Source: Oceanococcus sp. HetDA_MAG_MS8
Lineage (GTDB): Bacteria > Pseudomonadota > Gammaproteobacteria > Nevskiales > Oceanococcaceae
Direction of reading: 5' to 3'
Length of the DNA: 64,000 nucleotides
Assembly (NCBI GenBank): GCA_019192445.1
Contig: JAHCMK010000010.1
Span: 1-64,000, forward strand
The notes beneath the pieces were generated by a model that was given only the letters and a program-made list of their open reading frames with translations, did no database searches and had not been told where the DNA came from. The position numbers and the translations under genes were made by a program. Every line of letters begins with the position of its first letter. The first letter of the stretch is position 1. This document shows, piece by piece, positions 8,614-16,726 of this stretch.

Positions 8614-10602
8614 TTAATCTGGGTTGGGGTCTAGTCGGACTAAAAGTTGGCGGTTGGCGACCTGCTGTCCTTCCTCCACGAGCACCTCGGCCACAGTCGC
8701 GGCCACCGGGGTCTGCAACTGAAACTCCATCTTCATCGCCTCCAGACTCACGATGGCTTGTCCAGCGGCCACTGTTTCACCAACAGCAACACGTACTCTG
8801 GTGACTTTGCCGTCGCTATGCGCGCAAATACGCCCATCAGAACCAGGAGCTGGCGGTTTTTCCGCAGCGTAGCTCAGGTCCTCGAAACACCAGTTCCGGT
8901 CGGCGAAACTCAGCCATACCCTATTGTGATCACGGGTATAAGCGGCGCGGACCTTCACATTGCGCCAAATCAAGTGACGCACATGACCATCGCATTCGGC
9001 TGCGCCAAGCTCTAAGGTCTGATCTCCGACCCGCAGCTGACAACGCTTTTCGCCCAAGTGCAGCACGCTGACGTTGTACTCAGTGTCTCCCTGCTTCAAG
9101 ACCAGAGTCTGCGGCACCTGATTGGAGCTACTCCAAGCCATGGCATCAGCGCTGAGATCGCTGCTTTGCTGCAGTTTCCAAGCATCATCCCAATACAGCA
9201 CCATGGCGGCAACAGCCACATCTAGAGGCTGTGGGGCCCATTGTTCCAAGGCCGCAGTGGGGAAATGGCTCTCCACATATCCCGTATGAAACTCCCCAGA
9301 CGCGAAGTCCTCTTCGGCCAAAATCGCGTCTAGATAATCCTGGTTGGTTTGCACTCCATGCAGGCGCAGCTGCCTGAGGCCCTGGCGTAGCCGGCGGATG
9401 GCGGCTGCGCGATCGGCGCCATGCGCGATGACCTTTGCCACCATGGAGTCATAGTAGGGGCTGATTTCACCGCCCCTACGCAGACCATGGTCGACCCGCA
9501 CACCCGCTAACTCTGGCAGATCCCAGCGCAGTACCGCTCCGGTTTGCGGCAGGTAATCCTGAGTCGGGTCCTCGGCACAGAGGCGCACCTCAATCGCGTG
9601 TCCGGTCTGGCTCAGCTCGTCTTGTGTGCATGGCAGGCTTTCGCCATCGGCAATCCGAAGCTGCCATTCCACCAGATCCTGGCCGGTGACCATCTCAGTC
9701 ACAGGATGCTCCACCTGTAGGCGGGTATTCATCTCCAAAAAGTAGAACTCGCCATCGGCTCCCAGCAGGAACTCCACCGTGCCAGCACCCACATAGCCGA
9801 TGGCCGCAGCGGCCTGTACCGCTGCCTCACCCATACGCGTGCGCAAAGCCGCGTCGACGGCTGGCGATGGGCTTTCTTCCACCACCTTTTGATGACGACG
9901 TTGCACCGAGCAGTCCCGCTCGAACAGGTGCACCACCTGGCCTTGGCTGTCCCCAAAGACCTGCACCTCGACATGCCGGGCGCCAATAACGGCTTTCTCT
10001 AAAATGATCTCACCCGAGCCAAAGGCATTTTCGGCTTCGGTTCGGGCGGCCCGCAGTAGCTCCTCCAGCTGGTTATCCTGCGTGCATAAGCGCATTCCCC
10101 GACCGCCGCCGCCAGCCGCAGCCTTGATCATCAAGGGCAAACCAATTTCGCGCGCTCGTGCGAGAAGGGTTGCGTCATCCTGATCAGCGCCTTCATAACC
10201 TGGTACGCATGGCACGCCCGCTTCAATCATGCGTAGTTTCGCGGCGCGCTTATTCCCCATCAGGGAGATGGCTTCGGGGCTAGGGCCAATAAAGATCAGC
10301 CCGGCATCCGCACAGGCTTTTGCAAACTCAGCGTTCTCAGCAAGAAAGCCATACCCAGGATGTACGGCTTGCGCCCCAGCCTCTTGCGCGGCGGCAATGA
10401 TGCGGTCGATGCGTAGGTAAGAGTCTGCCGATGGCGCCGGGCCTACCGGATAGGCAGCATCTGCCATTTGCACGTGCAAGGCTCCGGCATCCGCAGCAGA
10501 AAACACTGCCACCGCGCGCAGACCCATTTTGTGAATACCGCGAATAATGCGAACCGCAATTTCCCCGCGGTTAGCAACCAATACTGTTTGTATGCGTTTC
10601 AC
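8614..10602 (-). CDS. atuF: Geranyl-CoA carboxylase alpha (biotin) subunit
   Basis: Biotin-dependent carboxylase subunit of 662 residues, with a biotin carboxylase domain (VLVANRGEIAVRIIRG; ATP loop AAGGGGRGMRL; FLEMNTRLQVEHPVTE) and a C-terminal biotin carrier domain with the biotinyl lysine in EAMKMEF (Lys624). The enzyme charges biotin with CO2 for transfer to geranyl-CoA by AtuC. Start is a GTG at 10602, which overlaps the atuE TGA as GTGA and has GGGGAG upstream; a frame opening at 10635 is less likely. The 3-methylcrotonyl-CoA carboxylase alpha subunit (LiuD) is the alternative; the atuA/atuB context favours geranyl-CoA. Confidence 0.85.
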   Translation of the reverse strand: MKRIQTVLVANRGEIAVRIIRGIHKMGLRAVAVFSAADAGALHVQMADAAYPVGPAPSADSYLRIDRIIAAAQEAGAQAVHPGYGFLAENAEFAKACADAGLIFIGPSPEAISLMGNKRAAKLRMIEAGVPCVPGYEGADQDDATLLARAREIGLPLMIKAAAGGGGRGMRLCTQDNQLEELLRAARTEAENAFGSGEIILEKAVIGARHVEVQVFGDSQGQVVHLFERDCSVQRRHQKVVEESPSPAVDAALRTRMGEAAVQAAAAIGYVGAGTVEFLLGADGEFYFLEMNTRLQVEHPVTEMVTGQDLVEWQLRIADGESLPCTQDELSQTGHAIEVRLCAEDPTQDYLPQTGAVLRWDLPELAGVRVDHGLRRGGEISPYYDSMVAKVIAHGADRAAAIRRLRQGLRQLRLHGVQTNQDYLDAILAEEDFASGEFHTGYVESHFPTAALEQWAPQPLDVAVAAMVLYWDDAWKLQQSSDLSADAMAWSSSNQVPQTLVLKQGDTEYNVSVLHLGEKRCQLRVGDQTLELGAAECDGHVRHLIWRNVKVRAAYTRDHNRVWLSFADRNWCFEDLSYAAEKPPAPGSDGRICAHSDGKVTRVRVAVGETVAAGQAIVSLEAMKMEFQLQTPVAATVAEVLVEEGQQVANRQLLVRLDPNPD

Positions 10603-11432
10603 GCCTGTGTCTCCCCTGCTCCAACTTCGGCCCACTGTGGGCGGCGCTTTTCCACAAAAGCGCGTGTTCCCTCCTGCCCTTCTTCGCTGCGAATCCCAAG
10701 GGCAAAAACCCGCGCCGCCTCTTCGATGTTGGCTTCAGGACTGCGTTGCTGGCAGTCCAGCATTAATGCTTTGGTATCGGCGACAGCTTGCGGGGCGCAG
10801 CGACGAACTTCATGCCGTACACGAGCAACAAGATCGTCAATGTCGCCCGCATCATCGGCGAGAAAATGCACCAGCCCCAAGCGCCGGGCTTCTGCACCAT
10901 CAAAGCGCCCCCCACACACTCCCAGCCGGCGCGCCTGCGTCAGGCCAATGCGCTGGACCACCACGGGGGCAATCTGAGCCGGGGTGATTCCCAAGCCGGT
11001 CTCCGGCAAACCAAATTTCGCGTCGCGATGAGCAATGGCCACGTCCGTCACACAAGCCAGACCGAAACCGCCGCCCAGAACGGCACCCTCTAGTACTCCC
11101 ACAACGGCCTGCGGGGCCCGGTTCACGGCCAGAATCATGCGACCGAAGGCGCGGCTGTAATCCACAACGGCATCCTCAGCCTCGCTGGGTGGCTGTTGTC
11201 GAGCCCGCGCCATATCTTTGATGTCGCCGCCGGCACAAAAATGGCCACCCCGCCCGCGTAGAACCAAAGTGCGGATGCTGCGGTCATCATGAATAGCCGC
11301 CAATACGGCCTCGATTTCCGCCAACATCTCCAAAGACATGGCGTTGCGGGCTTCGGGCCGGTTAAACCAGATCGTCAGCAGTTCCTCGCTGCGCTCCAGT
11401 TGGAGATGCTGCGTAGCCGGCAGGGTGCTCAT
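10599..11432 (-). CDS. atuE: Isohexenylglutaconyl-CoA hydratase (crotonase family)
   Basis: Encodes 277 residues of the enoyl-CoA hydratase fold: ITIW-type N-terminus with FNRPEARNAMS, the first oxyanion segment GHFCAGGDIKDMARA, and the second GAVLGGGFGLACVTDVAIA followed by FGLPETGLGITP. In the Atu pathway the hydratase adds water to isohexenylglutaconyl-CoA made by the AtuC/AtuF carboxylase. Methylglutaconyl-CoA hydratase (LiuC) is the alternative in leucine breakdown. Its ATG overlaps the atuD stop as ATGA and its own stop overlaps the atuF start, so the three are translationally coupled. Confidence 0.82.
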   Translation of the reverse strand: MSTLPATQHLQLERSEELLTIWFNRPEARNAMSLEMLAEIEAVLAAIHDDRSIRTLVLRGRGGHFCAGGDIKDMARARQQPPSEAEDAVVDYSRAFGRMILAVNRAPQAVVGVLEGAVLGGGFGLACVTDVAIAHRDAKFGLPETGLGITPAQIAPVVVQRIGLTQARRLGVCGGRFDGAEARRLGLVHFLADDAGDIDDLVARVRHEVRRCAPQAVADTKALMLDCQQRSPEANIEEAARVFALGIRSEEGQEGTRAFVEKRRPQWAEVGAGETQA

Positions 11433-12592
11433 GCACGCCCTCCGGCCAAGCCTAAGCGCTTGGCGATGATGCTCAGCATGACCTCATCGGCGCCACCGCC
11501 AATGGAGTGCAGGCGGAGGTCACGGTAGAACTGGGCAACGGAGGATTCCCACATAAAGCCTTGCCCCCCCCAAAACTGCAAGCAGGTATCGGTGAGCTCG
11601 CGCGCCAAGCGAGTGGTTTTCAGCTTCGCCATCGAAGCCTTCAGCGTCACATCGCGCCCGGCAATGAGGTCTGCACAGGACTCACGGGTCAGTGACCTTG
11701 CTGCCTCCAGCTCCGTGTGTAATTCACACAGCTTGAACTGCACATACTGCTTATCGAGTACCGTGGCTCCAAACATCTTCCGGCCACGCGCGTATTCAGC
11801 AGTATCGGCCAGCACGCGATCCATGGCTTTGAGAATGCTGGCCGCAAGGAAAATGCGTTCCTCTTGGAACTGCTGCATTTGGTAAATAAAGCCCTTGCCC
11901 TCTTCACCAATGAGATAGCGGCGGGGCACGCGCACGTTATCGAAGAACACCATCGCCGTATCCGAGGAGCGCTGGCCCAGCTTGTCCAGCTTGGTATTCC
12001 GGGTGACGCCAGGAGCATCTAAAGGAATGACCACCAAGGATTTATTCCCATGCCGATTCCCGGCCTGCGCCTCAGAGGTATTGACCAAGGTGCAGGCCCA
12101 GTCTGCCTGGGTACCATTGGTAATCCACATCTTTTGCCCGTTGATGACGTAGTCCCCGCCTTCGGCGATGGCGGTGGTGCTAATCGCTGCTACGTCCGAA
12201 CCTGCGCCAGGCTCAGAAACCGCGATAGAGGTCACGTGCTCCCCAGATACAGCTGGCGCCAAAAACTGCTCGCGAAGCTCATCAGAGCCATAGCGGGACA
12301 AAGCCGGCGTCGACATATCGGTCTGCACCCCAATGGCCATGGGAATGCCGCCGCAGGTGCAGGTGCCTAAGGCCTCGGCAAACATGTACTGATAGGAATA
12401 ATCCAGCCCTAGGCCGCCGACATCCTCGTCCTTAGTGATGCCTAGCAGGCCCAACTCGCCCAGACCACGAAACACTTCTCGGGCGGGGAAGACGCCTGCG
12501 GCTTCCCACTCAGCCACATTGGGATTGATCTCGTCTTCTACAAAGCGAGCTGTGGTGCGATAGATCTCGTCGTGTTCATGTGTGATATGCAT
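11429..12592 (-). CDS. atuD: Acyl-CoA dehydrogenase, probable citronellyl-CoA dehydrogenase
   Basis: FAD-dependent acyl-CoA dehydrogenase of 387 residues, with AVSEPGAGSDVAAI, KMWITNGTQAD, and the C-terminal LQFWGGQGF. The usual catalytic Glu region near the C-terminus reads SIGGGADEVML, so the base is absent there; a Glu in the FQEERIF segment (about 244-245) lies where isovaleryl-CoA dehydrogenase keeps its catalytic Glu. In the Atu pathway this enzyme converts citronellyl-CoA to geranyl-CoA. A hairpin at 12602-12621 covers its ribosome binding site. A related dehydrogenase lies at 15489-16649. Confidence 0.82.
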   Translation of the reverse strand: MHITHEHDEIYRTTARFVEDEINPNVAEWEAAGVFPAREVFRGLGELGLLGITKDEDVGGLGLDYSYQYMFAEALGTCTCGGIPMAIGVQTDMSTPALSRYGSDELREQFLAPAVSGEHVTSIAVSEPGAGSDVAAISTTAIAEGGDYVINGQKMWITNGTQADWACTLVNTSEAQAGNRHGNKSLVVIPLDAPGVTRNTKLDKLGQRSSDTAMVFFDNVRVPRRYLIGEEGKGFIYQMQQFQEERIFLAASILKAMDRVLADTAEYARGRKMFGATVLDKQYVQFKLCELHTELEAARSLTRESCADLIAGRDVTLKASMAKLKTTRLARELTDTCLQFWGGQGFMWESSVAQFYRDLRLHSIGGGADEVMLSIIAKRLGLAGGRA

Positions 12593-12601
12593 AGCAATTG
12601 T

Positions 12602-12621
12602 CTCCAGCTCCTAGGCTGGAG
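12602..12621 (-). promoter_or_regulatory. Hairpin burying the atuD ribosome binding site
   Basis: The minus strand reads CTCCAGC-CTAGGA-GCTGGAG, a perfect 7-bp GC-rich stem with a six-base loop. The GGAG of the right arm lies nine bases before the atuD ATG and is the only good ribosome binding site there. It lies in the 93-bp gap after atuC. Confidence 0.5.
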
Positions 12622-12685
12622 TCCTCAGTGAATAAAAGGGGTACAGAGTGGGCGCTAGGGTCGCCGTGAGCATGACAACAGCCCC

Positions 12686-14302
12686 TTAGAGGCGAGCCAC
12701 GCCGAAACTGTTGGTTTGCACCTTGCGGTGCTCACGCTCCCGGCAGATAGCCAAACACAGCGCTAGAACGCGGCGCGAGTCACGGGGGTCAATGATGCCG
12801 TCGTCCCATAGCCGTCCCGAGACTTTGAAGGGGTGGGAGTTCTCCGCGAACATGGCCTCAATTTTGGCCTGCATTTGCTCCAAGAACTCGGTAGAAACCT
12901 CTTGCCCGGATTTCTTCATCTTGGCTTCGGTCACAATGGATAAGACCTTGCCGGCTTGTTCACCGCCCATAACAGCGGTGCGAGAATTGGGCCAAGCAAA
13001 GATGAAATCGGGATCAAAACCGCGCCCGCACATCCCGTAATTTCCGGCCCCAAAACTGCCACCCACCACCAAAGTAATTTGGGGGACGCTGGCGTTAGCA
13101 ACAGCCTGAATCATCTTCGAGCCATGCTTCACGATTCCGCCCCGTTCGGACTCCGTGCCCACCATGTAGCCCGTAATGTTTTGCAGATAAACAATGGGCA
13201 TGTTGAGCTGACAGCAAAGCTGAATGAACTGCCCCGCCTTATTCGCCCCCTTGGTGGTGATCGGGCCGTTATTGCCAATGAGGCCGACGGGCCAACCCTC
13301 AATACTGGCCTGGCCACAAATGGTTTGCTGATCAAACTCAGCCTTAAACTCAGTGAAGTCGGAGTCGTCCACCAGCCGCGCAATGAGCTCGCGACAATCG
13401 TAGGGTTGGCGATAATCAGCAGGCACCACGCCGAGCAGGTCTTCTATGGGGTACTGGGGCGGCGCAAAGTCGCGCCCACCGGGGAGGGTTTGATTGCTAT
13501 TCCAGCCCAGCTTTTGCATCACCTCGCGTGCAATGCGAATGGCCTGGGCATCATCGCTGGCGGTGAACTCACAGGTGCCAGCGACCGTTGCATGCATCTC
13601 GGCTCCTCCAAGTTCTTCGTCGTCGGCGATTTCCCCGGTTGCCGCTTTGAGCAGCGGAGGACCAGCCAAGAAGACCTTGGCATTGTCGCGCACCATGATG
13701 GTCACATCCGATAGGCCAGGCATATAAGCACCGCCGGCCGTAGACGAACCATGCACGATGGTCACCTGGGGAATGCCGGCGGCAGAGAGCCGGGCTTGGT
13801 TGCAAAAGGTTTTACCACCCTGGATAAACATCTCATGCTGGTAAGGCAGATTTGCCCCCCCAGATTCAATCAAGGCCACAACCGGCAGTTTGTTGGCCAA
13901 GGCGATCTCTTGCAGCCGCAGCGTCTTTTGAACCCCCCAGGGGCTCATGGTGCCGCCTTTAATCGCCGAGTTGCTGGCAGTAATGAGGCACCGGACACCG
14001 GAGACATAACCGATCCCTCCGATGAGGTTGCCGCCCGCTAAAGAGCCATCTTTGTCGTCATGCTCCTTGTACCCACACAGAGTGCTGAGCTCCAAAAACG
14101 GCGAGCCACGATCTAACAGGCGTGCGACCCGCTCACGCGGCATCAGTTGTTGACGACTACGAAAACGCTCCCGCTTGCTCTCCTCAGAGGCCCGCACCTT
14201 TTCTTCTACGGCGCGAAACTCCGCAATACACGCCAACATGTCTTCTTGATTCTGGGCGAACTCCGGGCTGTGGCTATCGACCTTGCTTTCAATGACGGCC
14301 AT
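12686..14302 (-). CDS. atuC: Geranyl-CoA carboxylase beta (carboxyltransferase) subunit
   Basis: Carboxyltransferase of 538 residues, the length of Pseudomonas AtuC. Motifs include GGIGYVSGVRCLITASNSA, VALIESGGANLPYQ, the acyl-CoA site region FIQLCCQLNMPIVYLQNITG, and GGSFGAGNYGMCGRGFDPDF followed by FAWPNSRTAVMGGEQAGKVL. It transfers CO2 from carboxybiotin on AtuF to the gamma carbon of geranyl-CoA. The methylcrotonyl-CoA enzyme LiuB is close; published GCC/MCC structures show that a Gly-to-Phe difference in the beta-subunit active site separates them, which I could not place with certainty. It is followed by a 93-bp gap before atuD. Confidence 0.84.
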   Translation of the reverse strand: MAVIESKVDSHSPEFAQNQEDMLACIAEFRAVEEKVRASEESKRERFRSRQQLMPRERVARLLDRGSPFLELSTLCGYKEHDDKDGSLAGGNLIGGIGYVSGVRCLITASNSAIKGGTMSPWGVQKTLRLQEIALANKLPVVALIESGGANLPYQHEMFIQGGKTFCNQARLSAAGIPQVTIVHGSSTAGGAYMPGLSDVTIMVRDNAKVFLAGPPLLKAATGEIADDEELGGAEMHATVAGTCEFTASDDAQAIRIAREVMQKLGWNSNQTLPGGRDFAPPQYPIEDLLGVVPADYRQPYDCRELIARLVDDSDFTEFKAEFDQQTICGQASIEGWPVGLIGNNGPITTKGANKAGQFIQLCCQLNMPIVYLQNITGYMVGTESERGGIVKHGSKMIQAVANASVPQITLVVGGSFGAGNYGMCGRGFDPDFIFAWPNSRTAVMGGEQAGKVLSIVTEAKMKKSGQEVSTEFLEQMQAKIEAMFAENSHPFKVSGRLWDDGIIDPRDSRRVLALCLAICREREHRKVQTNSFGVARL

Positions 14303-14339
14303 GCTTTTCTCTGTCTCCTAGCAATGTGTATGCGTGGGC

Positions 14340-15245
14340 TCAGCCGCCAAGAATCTTGGGCCGAACTGCGCGGTGGAAGCCCTGATACGGCTGAGACCGA
14401 TCATGGTCTGGAATGGGGTACATACGCTGATTGAGGGTAGAGCCTCCGTCAACTCGTATGGTGATGCCGGTGAGATAAGCAGCCGCAGGACTCAGCAAAA
14501 AGGTCATTGCCGCAGCAACCTCGGCCTCTTCGGCTAATCGCTTCAGGGGTACAGCATGGCGAATCTTCGGTAGAGCCGCGCGAATCTGTGGGTCGGTATA
14601 GGTATCCAAGCCTGAACTGGCAATCCAGCCTGGGGCCACTGCATTCACCCGAACACCACTGCGCGCCCACTCCACAGCGGCCGTTTCGGTGAAGTTGACC
14701 ATGCCAGCGCGTGCCGCGCCGGAATGGCCCATGTTGGGCATGCCGCCGAACATATCTGCAACGATGTTGACGATAGCGCCACCGGTTTCCGCCATACACT
14801 GGGTGTAGACCTCGCGACTGACGAGAAAACCGCCCGTAAGGTTCGTGCGAACTACGGTTTCCCAACCCTTTTGATTGATGGCGGTGAGCGGGGCCGGAAA
14901 CTGTCCGCCGGCATTATTGACCAAGCCGTGAATCGGTCCGTGTTCGGCAATGATCCCTGCGATGGCGGCTTCCACAGCGGCTTCGTCCCGAATATCCAAA
15001 GTGGTGTAGGCCGCCTGACCACCGTCACTTTGGATCTCGGCTTGGGTCTGGATGAGCTTCGTCTCCTGGCGGCCAACCAGAACAACCTTGGCGCCTAAAC
15101 TCGCCAACTCATGCGCAGTGCATCGGCCGATACCGCTGCCACCGCCGGTCACCACGATGGTTTGTTCGGCAAATAAGCCTGGCCTAAATACCGAGTCATA
15201 CAGTGCTGTCTTGTGCTGGCTCATGCTAGCGGAGCTCGCAGCCAT
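14340..15245 (-). CDS. atuB: AtuB-like short-chain dehydrogenase lacking Tyr-x-x-x-Lys
   Basis: SDR-fold protein of up to 301 residues (a second ATG would remove seven). The NAD(P) site TGGGSGIG is at 33-40, NNAGG at 110-114, and the C-terminal GITIRVDGGSTL is standard. At the catalytic position the usual YxxxK is replaced by HSGAAR (174-179), and the catalytic Ser region reads NIVADM. The same HSGAARAG pattern occurs in peroxisomal trans-2-enoyl-CoA reductase-like SDRs, so enoyl-CoA reduction or isomer handling of a terpenoid CoA ester is a fair guess. AtuB function in Pseudomonas is not settled. It lies between an acyl-CoA dehydrogenase and atuC. Confidence 0.75.
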   Translation of the reverse strand: MAASSASMSQHKTALYDSVFRPGLFAEQTIVVTGGGSGIGRCTAHELASLGAKVVLVGRQETKLIQTQAEIQSDGGQAAYTTLDIRDEAAVEAAIAGIIAEHGPIHGLVNNAGGQFPAPLTAINQKGWETVVRTNLTGGFLVSREVYTQCMAETGGAIVNIVADMFGGMPNMGHSGAARAGMVNFTETAAVEWARSGVRVNAVAPGWIASSGLDTYTDPQIRAALPKIRHAVPLKRLAEEAEVAAAMTFLLSPAAAYLTGITIRVDGGSTLNQRMYPIPDHDRSQPYQGFHRAVRPKILGG

Positions 15246-15488
15246 ATGAATTAAGGTCGTGTGTGAGGTAATGCTTATACATCATTGTTCTAATTGGTTT
15301 TTTAGGAGCATTTCATCGCGACGTCATCACAAGCCAGGGTGCGCCGACACTTTAGCTGAGGGTAGAGTTAGCGCAAACATCATCTGTTTTGACAGGGCGT
15401 TTTAAGCTTTATATCAGGCACTTAGGGAACATTATTAAGGTATTTAAGCGCTTTGAAGTTGTGCACTTCGCCATCCTAGCCCTCAAGT
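15246..15488. other. AT-rich gap inside the atu cluster
   Basis: This 243-bp gap upstream of atuB is visibly more AT-rich than its neighbours and is the largest gap in the cluster, so a second promoter for atuBCDEF probably lies here. I see no clean -35/-10 pair on the minus strand and no strong palindrome beyond an 8-bp AAGCGCTT. Confidence 0.35.
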
Positions 15489-16649
15489 TCAGCTCGCTTT
15501 GCGGCTGGGCAAGATACTCATCATCTTGCAAATAATGCCCAGCATGATCTCGTCCGCCCCACCGCCAATGGAAATCAACCTGGAGTCGCGGAAATTACGG
15601 GTAATTTCTGTTTCATTCACGTAGCCCATCCCGCCCCAATACTGCAGGCAAGAATCCGCGACCTCACGCACCAGCCGACCGGCTTTGAGCTTGGCCATGG
15701 AGCACTGCTTAACCGCGTCTTTACCGTTAACGTAGTCCTCGCAGGCTTGGTAGCACAGCGCTCTTAAGCACTCCACCTCGGTTTGCAGCTCAGCCAGGCG
15801 GAAGTGGATCACTTGGTTATTGATCAGAGGCTGGCCGAAAGTCTGCCGCTCTTTGCAGTAGTCAATGGTTTGATTGATCGCGCGCTCCATGCCTTTGACG
15901 GCGCTCATGGCCCCATACAAGCGCTCTTCCTGGAATTGCATCATTTGATACATGAAGCCTGCACCCTCTTGGCCGATGCGAAAGCGCTGGGGCACCCGCA
16001 CATTATCGAAATGGATAATCGCCGTGTCCGAGGCGCGCATGCCCAGCTTGTCCAGCTTCTTTTCCACGGTCACACCGGGAGCATCCATAGGCACAATCAC
16101 CAAGGATTTATTGCCATGACGCGAACCCTCGGAGGTGTTGACCAACAGGCAAATCCAATCCGCCTGAGTGCCGTTTGTGATCCACATCTTCTGCCCGTTG
16201 ATGATGTAGTTCTCCCCTTCTTTAGCCGCTCGGGTTTGGATGTTTGCAACATCCGAGCCGGCTCCAGGTTCACTCACCCCAATCGAACACACCCGCTCAC
16301 CCGCGATGGTTGGCGCCAGAAACTCTTCCCGCAATTCGTCAGAGCCGAACTTGGCCAGAGCTGGCGTGGCCATATCCGTGACCACACCAATGGCCATGGG
16401 TAAGCTGCCACAGGAGCAATTGCCCATCTCTTCAGCGAACACCAAAGAATAGCTGTAGTCCAAACCCATGCCGCCATAGGCCTCGGGTTTAGATATTCCC
16501 AGCAGCCCAAGGCCTGCCATTTTCTTGAGAACCTCGCGAGCAGGCCAAATGCCGGCCTCCTCCCACGCCTCGACATGCGGGTTGAGTTCGGCCTCGACAA
16601 AACGTGCTACGGTTTTCCGGAGCTCCTGGTGCTCTGCACTAAATTGCAT
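15489..16649 (-). CDS. Second acyl-CoA dehydrogenase of the atu cluster
   Basis: Encodes 386 residues, clearly a paralogue of atuD: GVSEPGAGSDVANIQ, KMWITNGTQADWI, FQEERLYGAMS, LQYWGGMGYVNE and ISIGGGADEIML. As in AtuD, the C-terminal Glu position is Gly, and the Glu of the FQEER segment is the likely base. Pseudomonas aeruginosa atu has one such gene, so this extra copy may act on another intermediate, for example after side-chain shortening, or on a different terpene acid. It lies 77 bp downstream of atuA and 243 bp upstream of atuB. Confidence 0.82.
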   Translation of the reverse strand: MQFSAEHQELRKTVARFVEAELNPHVEAWEEAGIWPAREVLKKMAGLGLLGISKPEAYGGMGLDYSYSLVFAEEMGNCSCGSLPMAIGVVTDMATPALAKFGSDELREEFLAPTIAGERVCSIGVSEPGAGSDVANIQTRAAKEGENYIINGQKMWITNGTQADWICLLVNTSEGSRHGNKSLVIVPMDAPGVTVEKKLDKLGMRASDTAIIHFDNVRVPQRFRIGQEGAGFMYQMMQFQEERLYGAMSAVKGMERAINQTIDYCKERQTFGQPLINNQVIHFRLAELQTEVECLRALCYQACEDYVNGKDAVKQCSMAKLKAGRLVREVADSCLQYWGGMGYVNETEITRNFRDSRLISIGGGADEIMLGIICKMMSILPSRKAS

Positions 16650-16726
16650 TGATAGTCATCCTCTTAGCCGCACTATCTAGAATTAGTCTGAGCCGTCTCG
16701 CACGACCAGACCTTCATGTAATTTAT

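Noticed and set aside
15380-15425. TTGACA followed by TATAT on the plus strand in the atu gap
   Set aside because: The spacing is about 15 bp and it would point away from the atu genes, antisense into the acyl-CoA dehydrogenase.
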